A stretch of DNA of 64,000 nt from Aestuariibaculum sp. M13 (GCF_024723255.1 NZ_JANIAC010000001.1:325548-389547), one strand, 5' to 3'. Positions 26,228 to 34,637 are shown, counted from the stretch's first letter. A program made the numbers and translations. The notes: a model not told the origin generated them from the sequence alone.

Positions 26228-27063
26228 TGGCTAAAAAAGAAAAAAAGAATATAAATGAGATGTCTTTTTTAGACCATCTTGAAGATTTACGCTGGCACCT
26301 TATTCGTATCTGTGCCGGTATTATGATTGTTGCGGTTTTAGCCTTTACATTCAGTCGTTTTATTTTCGAGGATATTATTTTTGCACCCATTCGCATGAAT
26401 TTCCCGACTTACGAATTCCTATGTAATATGGGACGCCTTATTGGTGTTGAGACTACGTTCTGTAACGACGAAATCCCGATGATGATTCAAAGTAGAACCA
26501 TGGCGGGGCAGTTTTCTGCTGATATCTGGACCGCTATTCTGGCCGGTTTCATCATCTCATTTCCTTATACTATTTATCAGCTTTGGAAATTTGTTAGCCC
26601 CGGATTGCATGAAAATGAACGTAAACATTCCCGTGGATTTATCATTATCTGCTCGTTACTGTTCTTTTCAGGAGCGCTTTTTGGCTATTATATTATCACC
26701 CCATTATCTATTAATTTCTTAGCTAATTACAGCATTTCTGACGTTGTTGAAAATCAAATTGACATTAGCTCTTACATAGGCTTAGTTCGGTCGTCTGTAC
26801 TGGCCTCCGGTTTAATTTTCGAGTTACCTATAGTTATTTACTTTTTAACCAAAATAGGTTTAGTAACTCCTGAAATATTAAAGAAATACAGAAAGTTTGC
26901 CCTGGTTATCGTTTTGATTTTATCGGCTGTTATTACACCTCCTGATATTGCGAGTCAGGTTATTGTAGCTATACCGATTTTAATTCTATACCAAGCGAGT
27001 ATTTACATCTCTAAAATGGTTGTAAGAAACCAGAAAGCTGCAACACAAGCGGTGAGAAAATAA
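26227..27063 (+). CDS. tatC: Sec-independent protein translocase TatC
   Basis: Twin-arginine signal receptor and core of the Tat pathway in the inner membrane. 278 aa, six hydrophobic helices. Conserved N-terminal EMSFLDHLEDLRWHLIR (about 10-26), FKFVSPGLHENERKHSRGFI-type loop (WKFVSPGLHENER, about 123-135), and GLIFELPIVIYFLTKIGLV near 197-215. There is an unusual insertion between helix 1 and helix 2 (about 60-90, with two cysteines). tatA/B are not in the window. It overlaps kdsD by 1 bp; the gap after it carries a REP-like repeat beginning directly at its stop codon. Confidence 0.95.
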   Translation: MAKKEKKNINEMSFLDHLEDLRWHLIRICAGIMIVAVLAFTFSRFIFEDIIFAPIRMNFPTYEFLCNMGRLIGVETTFCNDEIPMMIQSRTMAGQFSADIWTAILAGFIISFPYTIYQLWKFVSPGLHENERKHSRGFIIICSLLFFSGALFGYYIITPLSINFLANYSISDVVENQIDISSYIGLVRSSVLASGLIFELPIVIYFLTKIGLVTPEILKKYRKFALVIVLILSAVITPPDIASQVIVAIPILILYQASIYISKMVVRNQKAATQAVRK

Positions 27064-27112
27064 CCCTTCGATACTTCGTCTATGCTCAGTACAGGCGGAG
27101 CTCAGGGTGACA
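27064..27112. repeat. REP-like intergenic repeat with TCAGGGTGACA end
   Basis: A 49-bp, relatively GC-rich stretch, starting at the base after the tatC stop, contains GCTCAGTACAGGCGGAGCTCAGGGTGACA with a repeated GCTCAG, a GCTC/GAGC inverted pair and CCCT/AGGG ends. This style of sequence is common as dispersed intergenic repeats in Bacteroidota. Only one copy of this exact type is visible in the window. Confidence 0.55.
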
Positions 27113-27166
27113 CTTGAATCGTAAAAAGTAAAAATATTAAGTATAATTAACTTTTATATAAAGAAC

Positions 27167-27526
27167 ATGTCTGATATCGTTTCTGAATTTAATGCATACC
27201 GTTCTAAAATGAACGACAAAATTCTATCTGATAACAATAAAGTTATTAAGCGAATTTTCAATTTAGATACCAACGCTTACGCGGAAGGTGCTTTAGATGT
27301 AAAAACCAAAGAATTATTAGGTCTTGTAGCATCGGCTGTTTTACGTTGCGACGACTGTGTAAAATACCATTTAGAAACCAGCTACAAAGAAGGTTTAACT
27401 AAAGCAGAAGTGGTTGAAGCTTTAAGTATTGCCACTCTGGTTGGTGGTACCATTGTTATCCCGCATTTGCGTCGTGCCTATGAATTCTGGGATGCCTTAG
27501 AAGGACAAGACGCCTCAAAAGAATAA
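27167..27526 (+). CDS. Carboxymuconolactone decarboxylase/AhpD-like protein
   Basis: 119 aa all-helical protein of the CMD/AhpD family. The redox pair and proton-relay residues are present: LRCDDCVKYH with Cys61, Cys64 and His68, preceded by DVKTKELLGLVASAV and followed by GLTKAEVVEALSIATLVGGT. With CxxC plus His it is more likely an AhpD-type alkylhydroperoxidase than a true decarboxylase. Cytoplasmic. It sits between tatC and lptB on the same strand, a recurring order in flavobacteria. Leader TATATAAAGAAC before the ATG; no Shine-Dalgarno. Confidence 0.9.
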   Translation: MSDIVSEFNAYRSKMNDKILSDNNKVIKRIFNLDTNAYAEGALDVKTKELLGLVASAVLRCDDCVKYHLETSYKEGLTKAEVVEALSIATLVGGTIVIPHLRRAYEFWDALEGQDASKE

Positions 27527-27650
27527 CAACAGTTAGTAAATTAAAAGAACGTATTTATAGTATTTTTCTATTTTTAGCGTTTTAACTTGAAAAGCAATTA
27601 TAAGTTCAGATAAATCTGAACATTAAATTCTCACCTGGTGAGTTAAACAT

Positions 27651-28391
27651 ATGATTTTAAAAGCCGAAAATTTAATGAAGTCCTACAACGGACGAAAAGT
27701 AGTTAAAGACGTTTCTCTTGAAGTACACCAAGGGGAAATTGTTGGATTATTGGGACCTAACGGTGCCGGTAAAACGACGTCGTTCTATATGATTGTAGGT
27801 CTTATAAAACCTAACGGCGGACATATATTTTTAGATAATACCGAGATTACGCAATTCCCGATGTATAAACGTGCTCAAAACGGAATCGGCTATCTGGCTC
27901 AGGAAGCTTCTGTATTCAGAAAATTAAGTATTGAAGACAATATCTTAAGTGTATTACAGCTAACCAAACTGAGCAAAAAAGAGCAGCTCCATAAAATGGA
28001 GTCCCTAATCGAGGAGTTTGGTTTAGGACATATTCGCAAAAACCGTGGGGATTTATTATCGGGTGGTGAGCGTCGTCGTACAGAGATTGCCCGTGCTCTG
28101 GCCACCGACCCAAGTTTCATTTTATTAGATGAGCCTTTTGCAGGGGTTGACCCGGTAGCGGTTGAAGACATTCAGCGTATTGTAGCACAATTAACCAAAA
28201 AGAACATTGGTATTTTAATTACCGATCACAACGTACAGGAAACTCTGGCGATTACCGACAGAACCTACCTGATGTTTGAAGGAAGTATTCTCAAGGCCGG
28301 CGAACCTGAGGAATTAGCCAATGACGAAATGGTGCGTAAGGTTTACCTTGGTCAGAACTTCGAATTACGTAAAAAGAAAATCAGAGATTAA
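27651..28391 (+). CDS. lptB: LPS export ABC transporter ATPase LptB
   Basis: ATPase that powers extraction of lipopolysaccharide from the inner membrane through LptFG. 246 aa. Walker [10 protein letters not shown] (35-43), [18 protein letters not shown] (81-98, the LptB-characteristic coupling region), signature LSGGE (136-140) followed by [10 protein letters not shown], Walker B and catalytic Glu in [13 protein letters not shown] (156-168), and H-loop [10 protein letters not shown]. Fits with kdsD upstream (Kdo/LPS pathway). A strong terminator follows 19 bp after the stop. Confidence 0.96.
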   Translation: MILKAENLMKSYNGRKVVKDVSLEVHQGEIVGLLGPNGAGKTTSFYMIVGLIKPNGGHIFLDNTEITQFPMYKRAQNGIGYLAQEASVFRKLSIEDNILSVLQLTKLSKKEQLHKMESLIEEFGLGHIRKNRGDLLSGGERRRTEIARALATDPSFILLDEPFAGVDPVAVEDIQRIVAQLTKKNIGILITDHNVQETLAITDRTYLMFEGSILKAGEPEELANDEMVRKVYLGQNFELRKKKIRD

Positions 28392-28410
28392 GTTCTCAAT
28401 GACATATAAA

Positions 28411-28440
28411 AAAGTCCGGTTAAATCAACCGGACTTTTTT
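28411..28440 (+). terminator. Intrinsic terminator after lptB
   Basis: AAAGTCCGGTT-AAATC-AACCGGACTTTTTT: 11-bp GC-containing stem with T-run. One of the strongest in the window. Confidence 0.92.
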
Positions 28441-28680
28441 ATTCATACTGACAAGAGCCTCTTCGAAAAAAATACTCACCAAAACGAGTTTCCTGTTTTA
28501 TTCTGAATATCCTTTTTTCATATCACTTTCAAAAGTCAGATTCCATCATCCAATCCCAGCAATACTTTCTCCACATTTTGCTGCTTTCATCTCCTGTATA
28601 AATATCAAAACCAAAACCACAATTAAAACTAACTCCTTATAAATCTTAGACATAGGCAAAAAAAATTAAAAATATTTTCA
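28441..28680. other. Gene-free stretch upstream of the SPFH operon
   Basis: Between the lptB terminator and the SPFH leader no convincing gene is seen. The minus strand has a 35-codon ORF (28546-28653) for a hydrophobic peptide starting MSKIYKELVLIVVLVLIFI; it lacks a recognisable leader or promoter, so it is only noted. Confidence 0.4.
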
Positions 28681-28687
28681 TATCTTT

Positions 28688-28708
28688 ATGATATCATAAT
28701 AATATCAT
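28688..28708. promoter_or_regulatory. Candidate operator of the SPFH-RHH operon
   Basis: Palindrome ATGATATCAT (28688-28697) is followed by a second ATATCAT; the two ATATCAT copies (28691 and 28702) are 11 bp apart, one helical turn. They lie 9-29 bp before the SPFH ATG and next to a -7-like TATCTTTA (28681). Spaced half-sites of this kind suit ribbon-helix-helix repressors, and the operon's last gene encodes one. Binding is inference. Confidence 0.45.
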
Positions 28709-28716
28709 ATTTCATC

Positions 28717-29577
28717 ATGAAAAAAGAAAAAGTAATTACTCCCGCAAATGGCTACATCATCTTATTTATTCTGATAGCCCTTTTACTTGGCTGCATTTTT
28801 CTAACTTTTACTAAAGAAGAACCTGCCTATTTATTAGTAAGCATTTTATGTGCGATCATTGCGCTAGGCTTTATAATGGTTCAACCAAACAGCTCTAGAG
28901 TGTTATTGCTTTTTGGAAAATACATAGGAACCGTTAATAAAAATGGTTTTTATTGGGTAAATCCATTTTATACAAAGAAAAAAATATCGTTGCGCGCCAG
29001 TAATTTTGATAGTGAACGCTTAAAAGTTAACGACAAATTGGGAAACCCTGTTATGATAAGTACCATATTAGTCTGGCGTGTTTCCGACACTTATAAAGCG
29101 GCTTTTGATGTCGATAATTATGAGAATTTCGTGCGTGTACAAACCGATGCGGCTGTTAGAAAATTAGCGAGTATGTATCCTTATGATAATTTTGCTGATG
29201 ATGGTCATACTGAAGATATCACCTTACGTTCCAGTGTCAATGAGGTAAGCGAAACCCTTGAAAAAGAAATTCACGAACGTTTATCGATTGCCGGTATTGA
29301 AGTTTTAGAAGCCAGAATTGGCTACCTCGCCTATGCTCAGGAAATAGCAAATGCCATGTTAAAACGCCAACAAGCCACTGCCATAGTAGCTGCCCGACAT
29401 AAAATTGTTGAAGGCGCAGTAAGCATGGTAGAAATGGCTCTTGAAAAATTAGGAGAAAAAGACATCGTAAATCTGGACGACGAACGCAAAGCTGCCATGG
29501 TTAGCAATTTAATGGTTATTTTATGCGGTGATAAAGATGCTTCTCCAGTATTAAACACGGGCACTTTAAATCACTAA
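28717..29577 (+). CDS. SPFH/Band 7 domain membrane protein
   Basis: 286 aa. Two hydrophobic helices at the N-terminus (about residues 12-31 and 36-54), then a Band 7 domain: QPNSSRVLLLFGKYIGTV (about 57-74), NGFYWVNPFYTKKKISLR, KLGNPVMISTILVWRVSD and a C-terminal helical part with EARIGYLAYAQEIANAMLKRQQA. Such stomatin/flotillin-like proteins form membrane scaffolds. The stop is followed after 2 bp by a small membrane protein gene and then an RHH gene, forming a tight three-gene unit. Function of the bacterial subfamily is not settled. Confidence 0.9.
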   Translation: MKKEKVITPANGYIILFILIALLLGCIFLTFTKEEPAYLLVSILCAIIALGFIMVQPNSSRVLLLFGKYIGTVNKNGFYWVNPFYTKKKISLRASNFDSERLKVNDKLGNPVMISTILVWRVSDTYKAAFDVDNYENFVRVQTDAAVRKLASMYPYDNFADDGHTEDITLRSSVNEVSETLEKEIHERLSIAGIEVLEARIGYLAYAQEIANAMLKRQQATAIVAARHKIVEGAVSMVEMALEKLGEKDIVNLDDERKAAMVSNLMVILCGDKDASPVLNTGTLNH

Positions 29578-29579
29578 TT

Positions 29580-30071
29580 ATGAGAGTTTTTGAAGAAGAA
29601 CAACGGTTTACACAAACTTGGCTAATCCTGTTGTTAAGTATTTCTGCAATTATTTCAATTATAATAATAACCGATGGTTTTTTTAAGGGCAACATCCCTC
29701 TTAATAAATACGTAAGTCATATTATCCTTGTTTTAATAGCCTGTGGATTCATATTTATATTTAAATTAAAAACAAGGATTGACCATATTGGAATTCATTA
29801 TCAATTTTTCCCTTTTCACTTAAAAATGAAAACCATACTTTGGGAAAACATCAAACAAGCCAAAACCAGAAAATATAATGCCCTAACTGAATATGGCGGC
29901 TGGGGTTTAAAATCAGGAAGCATTTTTGGAAAAAGGAATGGGCTGGCTATTAATGTTTCCGGAGATATAGGTATTCAGTTAATCCTTAAAACCGACAAAA
30001 AGATACTCATAGGAACACAAAAGCAAAATGATGCCAACATTGTTATTGCCAAGTACTCAAATAAAATATAA
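29580..30071 (+). CDS. Small membrane protein with a PH-like C-terminal domain, unknown function
   Basis: 163 aa. Two transmembrane segments (about residues 14-34 and 45-63) are followed by a soluble domain of alternating strands: KTRIDHIGIHYQFFPFHLKMKTILWENIKQAKTRKYN, then GGWGLKSGSIFGKRNGLAINVSGDIGIQLIL. A tryptophan-centred ILWENIKQA helix and later strands resemble bacterial PH-like domains of small membrane proteins. It starts 2 bp after the SPFH stop and ends 2 bp before the RHH start, so the three are translated together. No catalytic residues are seen; partner role with SPFH is inferred. Confidence 0.7.
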   Translation: MRVFEEEQRFTQTWLILLLSISAIISIIIITDGFFKGNIPLNKYVSHIILVLIACGFIFIFKLKTRIDHIGIHYQFFPFHLKMKTILWENIKQAKTRKYNALTEYGGWGLKSGSIFGKRNGLAINVSGDIGIQLILKTDKKILIGTQKQNDANIVIAKYSNKI

Positions 30072-30073
30072 CT

Positions 30074-30250
30074 ATGTCTAAAAAAAAAGCTTTCGCATTG
30101 CGAATTAATGAGGATATGCTCAAAGCTATTGAAAAATGGGCTTCAGACGAATTTCGTAGCACCAACGGACAAATAGAATGGATGCTAAACGAAAGTCTAA
30201 AAAAAGCGAAGCGACATTTAAAAAATAGCGACTCGAAAGAAACGGGTTAA
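30074..30250 (+). CDS. Ribbon-helix-helix (Arc/MetJ-type) DNA-binding protein
   Basis: 58 aa: MSKKKAFALRINEDMLKAIE opens with the beta strand KAFALRIN typical of Arc/MetJ folds, followed by helix A (EDMLKAIEKWASDEF), a turn with STNGQIEWML and helix B (WMLNESLKKAKRHL). Length and layout match RHH dimeric repressors and antitoxins. It is the last gene of the SPFH unit, 2 bp after the PH-like gene. Repeated ATATCAT sites in front of the SPFH gene are plausible targets for autoregulation. No toxin gene is adjacent, so a toxin-antitoxin role is unlikely but not excluded. Confidence 0.75.
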   Translation: MSKKKAFALRINEDMLKAIEKWASDEFRSTNGQIEWMLNESLKKAKRHLKNSDSKETG

Positions 30251-30269
30251 GCCTATCTAGGTTTGATCT

Positions 30270-31148
30270 TTATTGCTTTTTCAAGTTCTTAATAATCTTA
30301 CTGAACACTTTCACCACCAACAAAGCCAACAATCCAACAACAATACCGATTGCAAAATCCTTAATAAATGCAGGAATCGATTCTGCAACATGATGCAAGG
30401 CTTCAATATTATGTGTAAATATCCCACCTGCAACTAAAAGCAAGGCAATGGTTCCTATGACCGATAAACTCTTAATCACTATCGGTAAGGCTTTTACCAG
30501 AACATTTCCCACATTAAATAACAGTCCCTTTTGATCGTCACTTTTTTGAATCAAAGCAAACCCCATATCATCCATTCTAACAATAAGTGCAACAATGCCA
30601 TAAACCCCAATCGTTGCAATAATGGCTACAATTGAAACTACGATTACCTGAAACACCAAAGGTTCTCCTAAAACGGTTCCTAAAGCGATAATCACAATCT
30701 CTACCGACAAGATGAAATCTGTAAATATCGCCGATTTTACCTTCTTCTGCTCCGCTTTCAACTGCTCCTCCGGCGATAAATCTTCATGACTTACAGTTTC
30801 AACTTTATGTTCATGCGGAAAAAAATATTCCATAACTTTTTCAACGCCTTCATACGCCAGATAAACACCACCTAATATTAAAATAAGTGTTACCGCCCAG
30901 GGTAAAAACGTACTTAATAAAAAAGCAATTGGCAGAATAATCAGTTTATTTAAAAACGATCCTTTTGTAATCGCCCATAATACCGGTAACTCTCTGGACG
31001 ATACAAATCCGGTGGCTTTTTCGGCATTTACTGCCAGGTCATCACCTAAGATGCCCGCCGTTTTTTTGGTTGTAATTTTACTCATTACCACTACATCATC
31101 CATTAATGCAGCGATATCGTCTAATAATGCGAAAAAACCTGAGGCCAT
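30270..31148 (-). CDS. DUF808 inner-membrane protein (YedI-like)
   Basis: 292 aa. Starts MASGFFALLDDIAALMDDVV, the diagnostic DUF808 N-terminus, continuing KKTAGILGDDLAVNAEKATG. Around six hydrophobic segments follow (about 70-105, 145-165, 172-195, 215-245, 255-285), with an acidic/His loop FFPHEHKVETVSHEDLSPEE between. Located in the inner membrane; role unknown, no catalytic site evident. It is convergent with the RHH gene (19 bp between stops) and lies 27 bp downstream of pssA on the same strand, so the two may be co-transcribed. Confidence 0.92.
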   Translation of the reverse strand: MASGFFALLDDIAALMDDVVVMSKITTKKTAGILGDDLAVNAEKATGFVSSRELPVLWAITKGSFLNKLIILPIAFLLSTFLPWAVTLILILGGVYLAYEGVEKVMEYFFPHEHKVETVSHEDLSPEEQLKAEQKKVKSAIFTDFILSVEIVIIALGTVLGEPLVFQVIVVSIVAIIATIGVYGIVALIVRMDDMGFALIQKSDDQKGLLFNVGNVLVKALPIVIKSLSVIGTIALLLVAGGIFTHNIEALHHVAESIPAFIKDFAIGIVVGLLALLVVKVFSKIIKNLKKQ

Positions 31149-31175
31149 AAAATTAATTCTGAGTTTAAAAGAAAG

Positions 31176-31928
31176 TTATTTTGAAGTTGCATTATCCCAT
31201 AAGGATAACAAAATATAGGTTAATATGATTAATGGAATAGCCGCATATTGAAGCACAATTAATAACACCACACAAAGTATAATGAAGGTATAACGCAATG
31301 CATTTGCCTTAAAACTAAAGTCTTTAAACTTTAGAGCAAATAATTTAATATTAGAATTCAATAAATAACAGCTTAAGGACGTCAACCCGATTAAAAACCA
31401 TTTATTGATAATGATACTATTAATAGCATCACTATTCTGAAATTCCAGAATAAGCGGTAAAGACACAATTAAAAGCGTATTTGCCGGTGTTGGCAAGCCT
31501 TTAAAATAGGTTTTCTGTTCGTCGTCTAAATTAAATTTTGCCAATCGATAGGCAGAAGCCAGTGTAATACACAAACCAATCAACGGTAAAGCCGATAACT
31601 TAAAACCGGTTAACTCTATATCTGAATTCCAATCATGAAGCACCTGCATGACCAGCGATTTCTCCTGAGTTAACTCCAGCATTTTATACATCACAATTCC
31701 CGGAACCACGCCACTGGTTACCATATCGGCAAGAGAATCCAGCTGTAAGCCCAATTCGCTGGACACCCCTAGTTTTCGTGCTGCAAATCCGTCGAAAAAG
31801 TCGAAGAAAATCCCTAAAAACACAAATAAGGCAGCCGATGAAAAATTATCGTTAACAGCATAAATCACGGCAATACTTCCGCAGAATAAATTAAGAAGCG
31901 TTAAAGCATTTGGGATGTGTTTCTTCAT
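31176..31928 (-). CDS. pssA: CDP-diacylglycerol-serine O-phosphatidyltransferase
   Basis: Makes phosphatidylserine from CDP-diacylglycerol and serine, the precursor of phosphatidylethanolamine. 250 aa, about eight transmembrane helices. The CDP-alcohol phosphatidyltransferase motif D-G-x2-A-R-x8-G-x3-D-x3-D is complete at residues 46-68 (DGFAARKLG through LDSLAD). N-terminal KKHIPNALTLLNLFCGSIAV is typical of PssA. The psd decarboxylase gene is not in the window. Divergent from the PorV-like gene with 91 bp between. Confidence 0.93.
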   Translation of the reverse strand: MKKHIPNALTLLNLFCGSIAVIYAVNDNFSSAALFVFLGIFFDFFDGFAARKLGVSSELGLQLDSLADMVTSGVVPGIVMYKMLELTQEKSLVMQVLHDWNSDIELTGFKLSALPLIGLCITLASAYRLAKFNLDDEQKTYFKGLPTPANTLLIVSLPLILEFQNSDAINSIIINKWFLIGLTSLSCYLLNSNIKLFALKFKDFSFKANALRYTFIILCVVLLIVLQYAAIPLIILTYILLSLWDNATSK

Positions 31929-32019
31929 AAAAGGTGTTTTGTTTCGGTAAAAATAGCAAACAATTTTCGTCTAAAACAATATCTAATCCATTTTCAAGTT
32001 TTAAAAGATTATAAATAAT

Positions 32020-33117
32020 ATGCATCTTTGTAAAAAAAATTTGCGGTTGAGAACATCCCTTACTGTCCTGTTTTGTTTTATTACGGCCTCCATCTTCAGC
32101 CAGACGGTTAGAAAATATTCTAACGAGTTTATGAATATTGGTGTTGATGCAGCGGCTTTAGGTATGAGTAATGCCGTAACGTCACATTCTGCCGACGTGA
32201 ATTCGGGCTACTGGAATCCTGCAGGGCTACTTAAACTTGAAGACAACCAGATGGCATTAATGCACTCCAGCTATTTTGCCAATATTGCCAATTATGACTA
32301 TGCGGCTTTTGCCAAACCTATAGATAACCAAAGTGCTTTTGCTGTTTCCTTAATTCGCTTTGCTGTTGATGATATTTTAAATACCACACAGCTAATTGAC
32401 GAACAAGGCAATATTAATTACGATCGCATCAGTTTGTTTTCTACTGCCGATTACGCCTTAACTTTTTCGTATGCGCGAGCGTTGCCTGTTGAAGGTTTAA
32501 ATTATGGTATCAATGCTAAAGTGATTCGCAGAATCATTGGAGACTTTGCATCGTCGTGGGGGTTTGGTTTTGATGCCGGCGTTCAATTTGAAACCGACAG
32601 CAACTGGAAATTCGGGTTGATGGCCCGCGATATTACCACCACATTTAATGCCTGGGCGATTGATGAAGATGAATTTAAAAAAGTTCAGGATGCGGTTGAA
32701 GGTCAGAACCAGGAATTACCCGAAACAACTGAAATTACTATTCCGAAATTACAATTAGGGGTTTCTAAACTGTTCACCTTTAATTACGATTACACTTTAT
32801 TGGCGGCAGCGAATTTAAATGTACGTTTTGAAGAAAACAACGACATCATTTCATCATCGTTTGCCAGTGTTAATCCGGCATTCGGGTTTGAGTTTGGTTA
32901 TATCGATATGGTGTATTTACGAGGTGGCGTGGGTAATTTCCAAAATGAATTGCAAATAGACGATACCGAGCAATTAAGCTTTCAGCCAAGTTTTGGTGTT
33001 GGTTTTAAATACAACGGCATTCAGGTTGATTATGCGTTTACCGATATTGGCGACCAAAGTGTGGCTTTATACTCTAATGTGTTTTCATTAAAACTCGATT
33101 TTAGTATCTTTAGATAA
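32020..33117 (+). CDS. PorV/PorQ-family outer-membrane beta-barrel protein
   Basis: 365 aa. An N-terminal signal (about residues 10-27, TSLTVLFCFITASIFSQ) is followed by the family opening KYSNEFMNIGVDAAALGMSNA and SADVNSGYWNPAGL, shared with PorV of the type IX secretion system and FadL-like barrels. The rest is alternating amphipathic strands ending LKLDFSIFR, a terminal-aromatic barrel strand. It may be a paralogue of PorV rather than the T9SS shuttle itself; no other por/gld genes are near. Start is uncertain: the ATG at 32020 overlaps CATCTTTG (a -7-like element at 32023-32030), and a TTG at 32041 in front of the signal peptide is an alternative. Confidence 0.85.
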   Translation: MHLCKKNLRLRTSLTVLFCFITASIFSQTVRKYSNEFMNIGVDAAALGMSNAVTSHSADVNSGYWNPAGLLKLEDNQMALMHSSYFANIANYDYAAFAKPIDNQSAFAVSLIRFAVDDILNTTQLIDEQGNINYDRISLFSTADYALTFSYARALPVEGLNYGINAKVIRRIIGDFASSWGFGFDAGVQFETDSNWKFGLMARDITTTFNAWAIDEDEFKKVQDAVEGQNQELPETTEITIPKLQLGVSKLFTFNYDYTLLAAANLNVRFEENNDIISSSFASVNPAFGFEFGYIDMVYLRGGVGNFQNELQIDDTEQLSFQPSFGVGFKYNGIQVDYAFTDIGDQSVALYSNVFSLKLDFSIFR

Positions 33118-33171
33118 GCCCATAACGGGCTTTTAGTTACCACGTATCAGTCTATAAACAAGAATAAATTG

Positions 33172-34338
33172 ATGAAACACTTTCTTTACTCCCTTATCAT
33201 TTTCGCTATAACCCAGCTAAGCTTTGCGCAATCCAAACAACTTTCTGAACGTGCCGAAATTAGTGTTTTAACCATTGGCCCGGGCACTTTATTAAACGAT
33301 TCCTTTGGTCATAGCGGGTTTCGAGTAAAAGATCCTATTAAAGGGATTGACTTCGTGTTTAACTATGGTATTTATGATTTTAACACGCCGCATTTCTACC
33401 TAAAGTTTGCGCAAGGGAAGTTGAATTATTTGTGTGGCATGAATTATTATGAAGACTTTTACAATGCCTATATATCTCAAAACCGAAGCATTAAAGAACA
33501 GATTTTAAACTTAAACGCTTCTGAAAAACAAAAGCTCTTCGATTTCCTTCAAAATAATATCAAGCCAGCTAACAGACGTTACCTTTACGATTTCTTTTAC
33601 GACAACTGCGCTACCAAAATAAAAGACGTTGCCAATATTGCATTAAACAACACTATTGAATTTCATAAACCTGAAGATTTTAAAGATGCCAGCTTCCGAA
33701 CCTTAATCAACAATAACTTAAAGGCTAATTCCTGGGGAAGTTTTGGTATTAATGTGGCTTTAGGCTCGGTTATTGACCAACAGGCTCCTGCCGAAGACCA
33801 TATGTTTTTACCCGAAAACATCTACCGTTTTTTTGAAGTCGCTACGGTAAACAACAAACCTTTGGTGAAAGACAGCAGAATCATCTATACTAAGATTGAA
33901 ACACCAGAAGCAACCACCTTTTTTACAAGTCCGTTGTTTGTATTTGGTATTCTTGCTATTTTCATTTTATACATCACCTATAAGGATAAAAAAACTAATA
34001 AAAGAAGTCAATGGCTGGATGTTATTCTATTTTCTGTAACCGGCATTGTTGGTATTCTTCTTTTACTGCTTTGGTTTGCTACCGACCATACTGGAACCCA
34101 TCAGAATTATAACTTGCTCTGGGCTTTTGCATTCAATGTTTTTGTTGTTGGTCAGTTAGTAAAAACTCAACCCAGCGTTTGGTTTGTTAAGTATTTGAAG
34201 CTATTAGTGATTTTGTTGTGCCTGTTAACACTTCACTGGATTATTGGTGTGCAGGTCTTCACTATTGGATTAATTCCGTTATTAATTGCATTGCTTGTTA
34301 GGTATGTGTATTTGATAAGTATAAGTCGTGAGAGTTGA
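33172..34338 (+). CDS. DUF4105 (Lnb N-terminal-like periplasmic) membrane protein
   Basis: 388 aa from ATG 33172. Signal peptide of about 20 residues ending SFAQ. The DUF4105 domain (about 25-215) shows ISVLTIGPGTLLNDSFGHSG with a conserved His, DFVFNYGIYDF, and YDFFYDNCATKIKDV with conserved Asn-Cys, a pattern reminiscent of a cysteine-hydrolase/NlpC-like catalytic pair. Five hydrophobic helices follow (about 245-262, 283-303, 315-330, 342-360, 363-380), anchoring it in the inner membrane. Function unknown. 54 bp after the PorV-like gene on the same strand, possibly co-transcribed. Confidence 0.88.
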   Translation: MKHFLYSLIIFAITQLSFAQSKQLSERAEISVLTIGPGTLLNDSFGHSGFRVKDPIKGIDFVFNYGIYDFNTPHFYLKFAQGKLNYLCGMNYYEDFYNAYISQNRSIKEQILNLNASEKQKLFDFLQNNIKPANRRYLYDFFYDNCATKIKDVANIALNNTIEFHKPEDFKDASFRTLINNNLKANSWGSFGINVALGSVIDQQAPAEDHMFLPENIYRFFEVATVNNKPLVKDSRIIYTKIETPEATTFFTSPLFVFGILAIFILYITYKDKKTNKRSQWLDVILFSVTGIVGILLLLLWFATDHTGTHQNYNLLWAFAFNVFVVGQLVKTQPSVWFVKYLKLLVILLCLLTLHWIIGVQVFTIGLIPLLIALLVRYVYLISISRES

Positions 34339-34440
34339 GAGGTGAAACATTAGTCATAAGTTGTTAAGTCGTAGTTTGTGCTACTATTTTAAACAGATGA
34401 TTTACTTCTCTAGTTCATTATTCTCCTTACTTTTATTCAT

Positions 34441-34570
34441 TGCTAAAAAAAAGTAACAAAAAAATCTAGGCTAATGATTTATTTCTTGAATCTCTGGTTT
34501 TAAGGCTTTGCCTGCGCATGGCAATCGCTCTGCTAGGCCATGCTCCTCTGCCTTTACAACTCCTTAAAAC
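34441..34570. repeat. Structured intergenic repeat with nested inverted repeats
   Basis: Within the 417-bp gap before the polysaccharide locus. Outer arms GTTTTAAGG (34497-34505) and CCTTAAAAC (34562-34570) enclose inner arms GCATGGC (34516-34522) and GCCATGC (34537-34543). It is preceded by AAAAAAAAGTAACAAAAAAA and TCTAGGCT. The style resembles dispersed flavobacterial intergenic repeats. No protein-coding frame spans it. It may be a repeat, or may fold as RNA. Confidence 0.5.
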
Positions 34571-34637
34571 TGATCTTACTACAAAATAAAGCATAGGCCG
34601 AAGTCTTGTTTGCTGTAACCTGTAAGATTTAAAATAA

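Noticed and set aside
30074-30250. Toxin-antitoxin pair for the RHH protein
   Set aside because: Neither neighbour has toxin features (SPFH/PH-like membrane proteins on one side, DUF808 on the other).
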